Positions 6,847 to 10,514 of a stretch of DNA of 10,514 bases are shown here, in pieces. How positions within the stretch are numbered: position 1 is the stretch's first letter; the number at the start of each line of letters is the position of its first letter. Under the pieces are notes generated by a model that saw nothing but the letters and a program-made list of their open reading frames with translations, made no database searches and had not been told where the DNA came from. This DNA is from Treponema sp. (lineage in GTDB: Bacteria; Spirochaetota; Spirochaetia; Treponematales; Treponemataceae). Location of the stretch: the NCBI GenBank assembly GCA_018384055.1, contig JAHAZL010000052.1, positions 1 to 10,514 on the forward strand, written 5' to 3'. A program made the translations under genes and the position numbers.

Positions 6847-7803
6847 ATGAAGAAAATCGCAGCTATTGTACTTGCAGCCGCAGCTGCCTTTGCACTCGCA
6901 GGCTGTTCAAAGGCAGCATCAAAGAAGAACTTCATCCTTGCAACAGGTGGAACTTCCGGAACTTACTATCCATTCGGTGGAGCAATCGCAAACATCTGGA
7001 ATACAAAAATCGAAGGCATGAACGTTACAGCACAGTCTACAGGTGCTTCTGCTGAAAACCTCCGCCTCATCAGCGCAGGAGATGCAGAATACGCAACAGT
7101 TCAGAACGATGTTATGGACTATGCATACAATGGAACAGACATGTTCGAAGGAAAGGCTCTTCCAAACCTTGCAACTCTTGGAACAATGTATCCTGAAGTT
7201 ATTCAGATTGCTGCTTCAAAATCAAGCGGAATCAAGTCCATCTACGACCTTAAGGGAAAGCGCGTTTCTGTAGGAGACGCAGGATCAGGTGTTGAATTCA
7301 ACGCAAAGCAGATTCTCGAAGGCTACGGACTTACATTCGACGACATCAAGAAGTCTAACCTTTCTTTCAAGGAATCAGGTGAAGGCCTCCAGAACGGAAC
7401 TTTGGATGCATGTTTCATTACAGCAGGTGTTCCAAACGCAGCCCTTCAGGAACTTGCATTTACAAACGGCCTTATCCTCATTCCAGTAGAAGGTGCAGAA
7501 GCTGATGCAATCTGTGCAAAATACGGATTCTACACGAAGACAACAATTCCAAGCGGAACATACAAGGGAACAGACGAAGATACAGAAGCACTTTCAATCA
7601 AGTGTACAATCGCCGTTAACGCAAACCTTGATGAAGATACAGTTTACAAGATGACAAAGGTTCTCTTTGAAAACCTTGAAGAACTTGGAAACGCACACGC
7701 AAAAGGAAAGGAAGTTACTGCTGCAAAGGCTGTAACCGGATGCTCGGTTCCATTCCACCCAGGTGCAAAGAAGTACTTCGAAGAAATCGGACTCATTAAA
7801 TAA
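6847..7803 (+). CDS. TAXI family TRAP transporter solute-binding lipoprotein
   Basis: This is the extracytoplasmic solute receptor of a TRAP transporter. It captures substrate in the periplasm and delivers it to the fused permease encoded at 8376-10391. The 318-residue protein has a signal peptide with an Ala-rich core and lipobox L-A-G-C, acylated at Cys20, so it should be tethered to the outer face of the inner membrane. The TAXI (TRAP-associated extracytoplasmic immunogenic) domain spans about 29-316. It opens with TGGTSGTYYPFG at 33-44, a hallmark of the family, followed by an 'AQSTGASAENLRLI' segment and 'DAEYATVQND'. Length is typical. Characterised TAXI proteins bind glutamate-like or dicarboxylate ligands, but the substrate here cannot be read from sequence. 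Codon use is strongly biased (AAC, TTC, ATC, GGA, GAA), suggesting high expression, as expected for a binding protein needed in excess of its permease. It is the first gene of the operon. Confidence 0.95.
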   Translation: MKKIAAIVLAAAAAFALAGCSKAASKKNFILATGGTSGTYYPFGGAIANIWNTKIEGMNVTAQSTGASAENLRLISAGDAEYATVQNDVMDYAYNGTDMFEGKALPNLATLGTMYPEVIQIAASKSSGIKSIYDLKGKRVSVGDAGSGVEFNAKQILEGYGLTFDDIKKSNLSFKESGEGLQNGTLDACFITAGVPNAALQELAFTNGLILIPVEGAEADAICAKYGFYTKTTIPSGTYKGTDEDTEALSIKCTIAVNANLDEDTVYKMTKVLFENLEELGNAHAKGKEVTAAKAVTGCSVPFHPGAKKYFEEIGLIK

Positions 7804-7862
7804 TTAGGAATTAAGAATTAGGAATTGGAAGGAAGAGGAAACTTTACTTCTGATTCCTAATT
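7802..7862 (+). repeat. Direct and inverted AATTAGGAATT repeats forming a hairpin between TAXI and DUF1850 genes
   Basis: AATTAGGAATT occurs at 7802-7812 and again at 7816-7826. The inverse ATTCCTAATT lies at 7853-7862 and can pair with either copy, so two alternative hairpins are possible. The first copy overlaps the TAA stop of the TAXI gene. The loop of the nearer hairpin holds a purine-rich run (7827-7841) containing GGAAG and GAGGAA. No T-run follows, so this is not an ordinary terminator. It may protect the upstream mRNA end or modulate expression of the downstream membrane genes. The repeat is seen directly; the role is inferred. Confidence 0.6.
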
Positions 7863-7872
7863 AATTACAGCA

Positions 7873-8379
7873 ATGAAGACAAAGGCACTTTTAATTTCAG
7901 TCATTTTCTTTTTAGTATTGGCGTTTGTTTTCATTTTTCCTTTTTTTTCCGTTCTTTCAATTTCAAACCGAAAGAATCCTTCAGAAAAAATTCATTTTGA
8001 AAATAGCGCCCGTGGATTTATAATTTCCTATACCCATTCGGTAAACAAGGGAAGGGTCCACGACTACTACAGGGCAAAGGGCAAAAACCTGATTCTATAC
8101 AGGACCGATTTTGTCAGCTACGGCGCAGGCATGCCTGAAATAGAAGAAACTCCAGGTGCAGTTTTTCATCAGGCAGACGAAACCTACACCATGGAATACA
8201 AAAGGAATGTAGGAACAAGCTTTCTTCTTTCCGTCGGAGTTATTGCCGAACATTCCGTTACCGTTGGTAACAATGAATTTTTCCTGAAAGATTTTTTTGA
8301 ACCTAAGACAAGTCTTGTTTTTGAAGTCAAAAGAATCTCACTTGTTGAATTGCTGAATAAAAAGAGGAGGCCAAATTGA
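7873..8379 (+). CDS. DUF1850 domain-containing protein, TRAP-operon partner
   Basis: This 168-residue protein of unknown function belongs to a family commonly encoded between TAXI binding proteins and fused TRAP permeases. A strongly hydrophobic N-terminal segment (about 6-30) acts as a signal anchor, placing the remainder in the periplasm. Family-type features are the FIISYTHSVNKG segment at 49-60, with His55, and SYGAGMPE at 82-89. A C-terminal beta-rich part and a basic tail (KKRRPN) follow. An accessory role in TRAP assembly or function is inferred from context only. The ATG at 7873 is required to keep the membrane segment, and the nearest in-frame upstream stop is at 7858. No Shine-Dalgarno lies at the normal distance; the nearest purine-rich run is more than 30 nt upstream, inside a hairpin loop. 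The stop codon overlaps the start of the permease gene. Codon use is less biased than in the TAXI gene, consistent with lower expression. Confidence 0.88.
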   Translation: MKTKALLISVIFFLVLAFVFIFPFFSVLSISNRKNPSEKIHFENSARGFIISYTHSVNKGRVHDYYRAKGKNLILYRTDFVSYGAGMPEIEETPGAVFHQADETYTMEYKRNVGTSFLLSVGVIAEHSVTVGNNEFFLKDFFEPKTSLVFEVKRISLVELLNKKRRPN

Positions 8380-10391
8380 GCAACAAAGAAAAAACAACAC
8401 AGAACGAGGAACAGTTCGAAAGCCAGATGGAAAATCTGGGACCTACTTCAAACGAAGCAGAACTTAAGGAGATGATGAAAAACCTTGACCGCGAGCAGGC
8501 ATACAGAGAACATACATGCTGGCGCCAGTACATCACAGTACTTGTTTCCATTGCCTTTGTTGTTTTCCAGCTCTATTCAAGCCTTTCCGGAATGGTAACA
8601 GCACAGATTCTCCGTGCAACACATCTTGCCTTTGTGCAGATGCTTGCCTTCCTTCTTTTCCCTGCAACAAAGAAACTTCCACGCAACCATCTTCCATGGT
8701 ACGATGTTGTCCTTGCACTTGTAGGTGCAGTCTGCTGGTTCTATATCGTTGTTAACTTTCAGGAACTTGCCCGCCGCACAGGAGCTTTCACTTTCCTTGA
8801 TATTTTTGTAGCCTGCGTTGGAATCCTTGTCCTTGCAGAAAGCTGCCGCCGCATCGTAGGACTTCCTATCCTTATTATTGCAACCTGCTTTGTTCTCTAT
8901 GCACTCTTCGGAAGATATATGCCGGGATTCCTTAATCACCGCGGTTATTCAATCAAGCGAGTTGCTGCACACCTTTTCTACAATACGGAAGGCATCATGG
9001 GTGTTCCAATCGGAGCATGTTCGACTTTCATCTTCCTCTTCATCCTTTTTGGTGCCCTTCTTGAAAAGACTGGCATCGGGCAGTTCTTCATCGACATCTG
9101 CAATGCCATTGCCGGCGGTGCTTCCGGTGGTCCTGCAAAGGTTGCTGTTCTTACAAGCGCCCTCCTTGGCACAGTAAGCGGATCTTCTGTTTCCAACACT
9201 GTAGGAAGCGGAAGCTTTACTATTCCAATGATGAAGAAACTGGGCTACAAGAGTGAATTTGCAGGAGCCGTAGAAGCCGCAGCATCAACCGGTGGACAGC
9301 TTATGCCTCCAATCATGGGTGCCGCAGCCTTTCTTATGGCAGAAAGTTTGGGCATGCCTTACATCAAAATCGTTAAGGCTGCAATCATTCCGGCCCTCCT
9401 CTACTTTACGGGAATCTTCATCACAGTACATCTTGAAGCACACAAGCTTGGGCTCAAGGGGCTTCCAAGGGAACAGCTTCCTAAGTTCCTTCCATTGTTT
9501 CTTCGCAAGGGGTACATGCTTCTTCCATTGATTGCAATCGTATTCTTCCTTTGCATCGGACGCACAGCAGTTTATGCTGCCTTCATGGGAATTGCAGTCT
9601 GCGTTGCCATCGGTGTAACCACATCCTTTGTTGATGTTGCCAAGGGCCGCAAGCCTACTTTCAGCGCCAACGATGTTGTTGAAGTAATATGTTCTGCCGC
9701 AAGAAACATCATCAGCGTTGCCATTGCATGTGCCATGGCAGGAATCATCATCGGTGTTGTTACCCTTACTGGAATCGGACTTAAGTTTGGTGCAGGCCTC
9801 ATTTCAATTTCTCACGGAATCGCCTTCATCACTCTTTTCCTTACAATGATTTCTTCTATCATCCTTGGTATGGGTGCTCCAACAACAGCAAACTACCTCA
9901 TTACATCTACAATTACAGCAGGTGCAATCATCCAGCTTGGCTACGAACCAATCGCAGCCCACATGTTTGCATTCTACTTTGGCATCATTGCCGATGTTAC
10001 ACCTCCTGTTGCCCTTGCAGCCCTTGCAGGTGCGGCAATAGCAAAGGGAAAGCCAATGAAGACGGCACTGAACGCAACGAAGCTTGCCATCGGAGCCTTC
10101 ATCATTCCATACATTTTTGTATTCAGTCCTGCAATGCTAATGATCAATACGGATCTTATGGGAATCCTTTCAATCAGCATGTCGGCCATCATCGGCATGT
10201 TTGCCATCAGCGCTGCCCTTGAAGGCTATGTATTCAGAAAGGAATCAATCGTTGAAAGAATCCTTTTTGCAATTGCCGGATTCAGCTGCGTTATTCCAGG
10301 ATACATGTCTGACGTCTTTGGCTTTATCATCATCGGTTCACTGATTGCATATCAGATCATAAGAAACAGAGCTGAAAAAGCAAAGGCATGA
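8376..10391 (+). CDS. TRAP transporter permease, fused small and large subunits (4TM/12TM)
   Basis: This inner-membrane carrier imports the solute delivered by the TAXI binding protein, driven by an ion (typically Na+) gradient. The 671-residue product has a charged cytoplasmic N-terminus (1-48). A DctQ-like part follows with hydrophobic helices near 52-70, 80-96, 107-128 and 139-156. The DctM-like remainder carries GTVSGSSVSNTVGSG at 265-279, STGGQLMPPIMG at 304-315 and GMGAPTTANY at 498-507, which fall in the re-entrant hairpin and ion/substrate regions of the large subunit. Length and order match the 4TM/12TM fusion class found with TAXI receptors. The start is TTG at 8376, which overlaps the DUF1850 stop by 4 nt (TTGA). 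AGGAGG (8365-8370) five bases upstream supports it over the later ATG at about 8428, which would shorten the N-terminal tail. Translational coupling to DUF1850 is likely. Confidence 0.96.
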   Translation: MSNKEKTTQNEEQFESQMENLGPTSNEAELKEMMKNLDREQAYREHTCWRQYITVLVSIAFVVFQLYSSLSGMVTAQILRATHLAFVQMLAFLLFPATKKLPRNHLPWYDVVLALVGAVCWFYIVVNFQELARRTGAFTFLDIFVACVGILVLAESCRRIVGLPILIIATCFVLYALFGRYMPGFLNHRGYSIKRVAAHLFYNTEGIMGVPIGACSTFIFLFILFGALLEKTGIGQFFIDICNAIAGGASGGPAKVAVLTSALLGTVSGSSVSNTVGSGSFTIPMMKKLGYKSEFAGAVEAAASTGGQLMPPIMGAAAFLMAESLGMPYIKIVKAAIIPALLYFTGIFITVHLEAHKLGLKGLPREQLPKFLPLFLRKGYMLLPLIAIVFFLCIGRTAVYAAFMGIAVCVAIGVTTSFVDVAKGRKPTFSANDVVEVICSAARNIISVAIACAMAGIIIGVVTLTGIGLKFGAGLISISHGIAFITLFLTMISSIILGMGAPTTANYLITSTITAGAIIQLGYEPIAAHMFAFYFGIIADVTPPVALAALAGAAIAKGKPMKTALNATKLAIGAFIIPYIFVFSPAMLMINTDLMGILSISMSAIIGMFAISAALEGYVFRKESIVERILFAIAGFSCVIPGYMSDVFGFIIIGSLIAYQIIRNRAEKAKA

Positions 10392-10412
10392 TTTAATTCA
10401 TCGTAAAATAAT

Positions 10413-10453
10413 AATCCCCGAGACATGTAAAATGCCTTGGGGATTTCTATTTT
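10413..10453 (+). terminator. Intrinsic terminator of the TAXI-TRAP operon, possibly bidirectional
   Basis: AATCCCCGAGACAT (10413-10426) pairs with ATGCCTTGGGGATT (10432-10445). This is a 14-bp stem with one G-U pair and one A-C mismatch around a 5-nt loop, followed by TCTATTTT. It starts 21 nt past the permease stop. On the opposite strand the hairpin is followed by ATTATTTTA, so it could also stop transcription of a convergent gene. Confidence 0.8.
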
Positions 10454-10463
10454 AAAACAACTC

Positions 10464-10514
10464 TTATCCTTTGAATTCTGTGCAGATTCTTTCCAGTGCT
10501 GTTTTCAATGTTTC
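10464..10514 (-). CDS. Possible 3' end of a convergent gene (partial)
   Basis: A minus-strand frame is open from the window edge for 16 codons and ends at a TAA at 10466-10464. Its residues (ETLKTALERICTEFKG) look like an amphipathic, protein-like C-terminus, and it stops about 20 nt before the possibly bidirectional terminator. The fragment is too short to identify, and chance openness is possible. Confidence 0.35.
   Translation of the reverse strand, partial: ETLKTALERICTEFKG

Noticed and set aside
7043..7489. Two plus-strand frames overlapping the TAXI gene in another frame
   Set aside because: They lie entirely inside a confident TAXI coding region, lack ribosome-binding sites, and are Ser/Thr/Gln-rich artefacts.
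8577..8939. Minus-strand open frame of 120 codons within the permease gene
   Set aside because: It is a shadow of the biased codon use of the permease; the Cys/Lys-rich product has no recognisable domain or upstream signal.

Overview
The window looks like a chromosomal segment of a Treponema-type spirochaete (moderate confidence). The base composition is modestly AT-rich. Two lipoproteins carry diderm/spirochaete-style signal peptides (Phe-rich FFSC, and LAGC). MurA carries Asp instead of the usual catalytic Cys. The gene content (permuted GH3 glycosidase, TAXI-TRAP importer, beta-helix surface-type lipoprotein) fits a host-associated, carbohydrate-using anaerobe. No phage, plasmid, transposase, CRISPR, rRNA or tRNA gene was seen.

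The left two thirds (163-6551) is read on the minus strand, from right to left: murA, then a GH3 beta-glycosidase, then a purine nucleoside phosphorylase, then a lipoprotein. murA has a near-consensus promoter whose predicted start point falls on its ATG, so the mRNA may be leaderless. A strong intrinsic terminator follows murA, and an extended -10 promoter for the GH3 gene overlaps its upstream edge. The GH3 and phosphorylase genes are 12 nt apart and almost certainly co-transcribed. A weaker terminator then separates them from the lipoprotein gene, which has its own promoter and a very short leader.

A 295-bp divergent intergenic region (6552-6846) separates murA from a plus-strand operon (6847-10391) for one TRAP transporter. 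It encodes a TAXI-type substrate-binding lipoprotein, a DUF1850 membrane-anchored protein, and a permease with the small (DctQ-like, 4 TM) and large (DctM-like, 12 TM) subunits fused. The binding protein captures an unknown (probably carboxylate or amino-acid-like) solute in the periplasm. The permease imports it using an ion gradient. DUF1850 is a frequent but functionally uncharacterised partner. A repeat-rich hairpin lies between binding protein and DUF1850, and the DUF1850 stop overlaps the permease TTG start. A long hairpin terminator closes the operon, followed by what may be the 3' end of a convergent minus-strand gene.

The left edge (1-162) has no gene but holds nested inverted repeats and a GGGG/CCCC palindrome. 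I see no clear new defence or mobile system. The most notable points are the Asp-type MurA, its apparently leaderless promoter, the terminator-promoter overlap, the domain-permuted GH3 and the DUF1850 leader structure.
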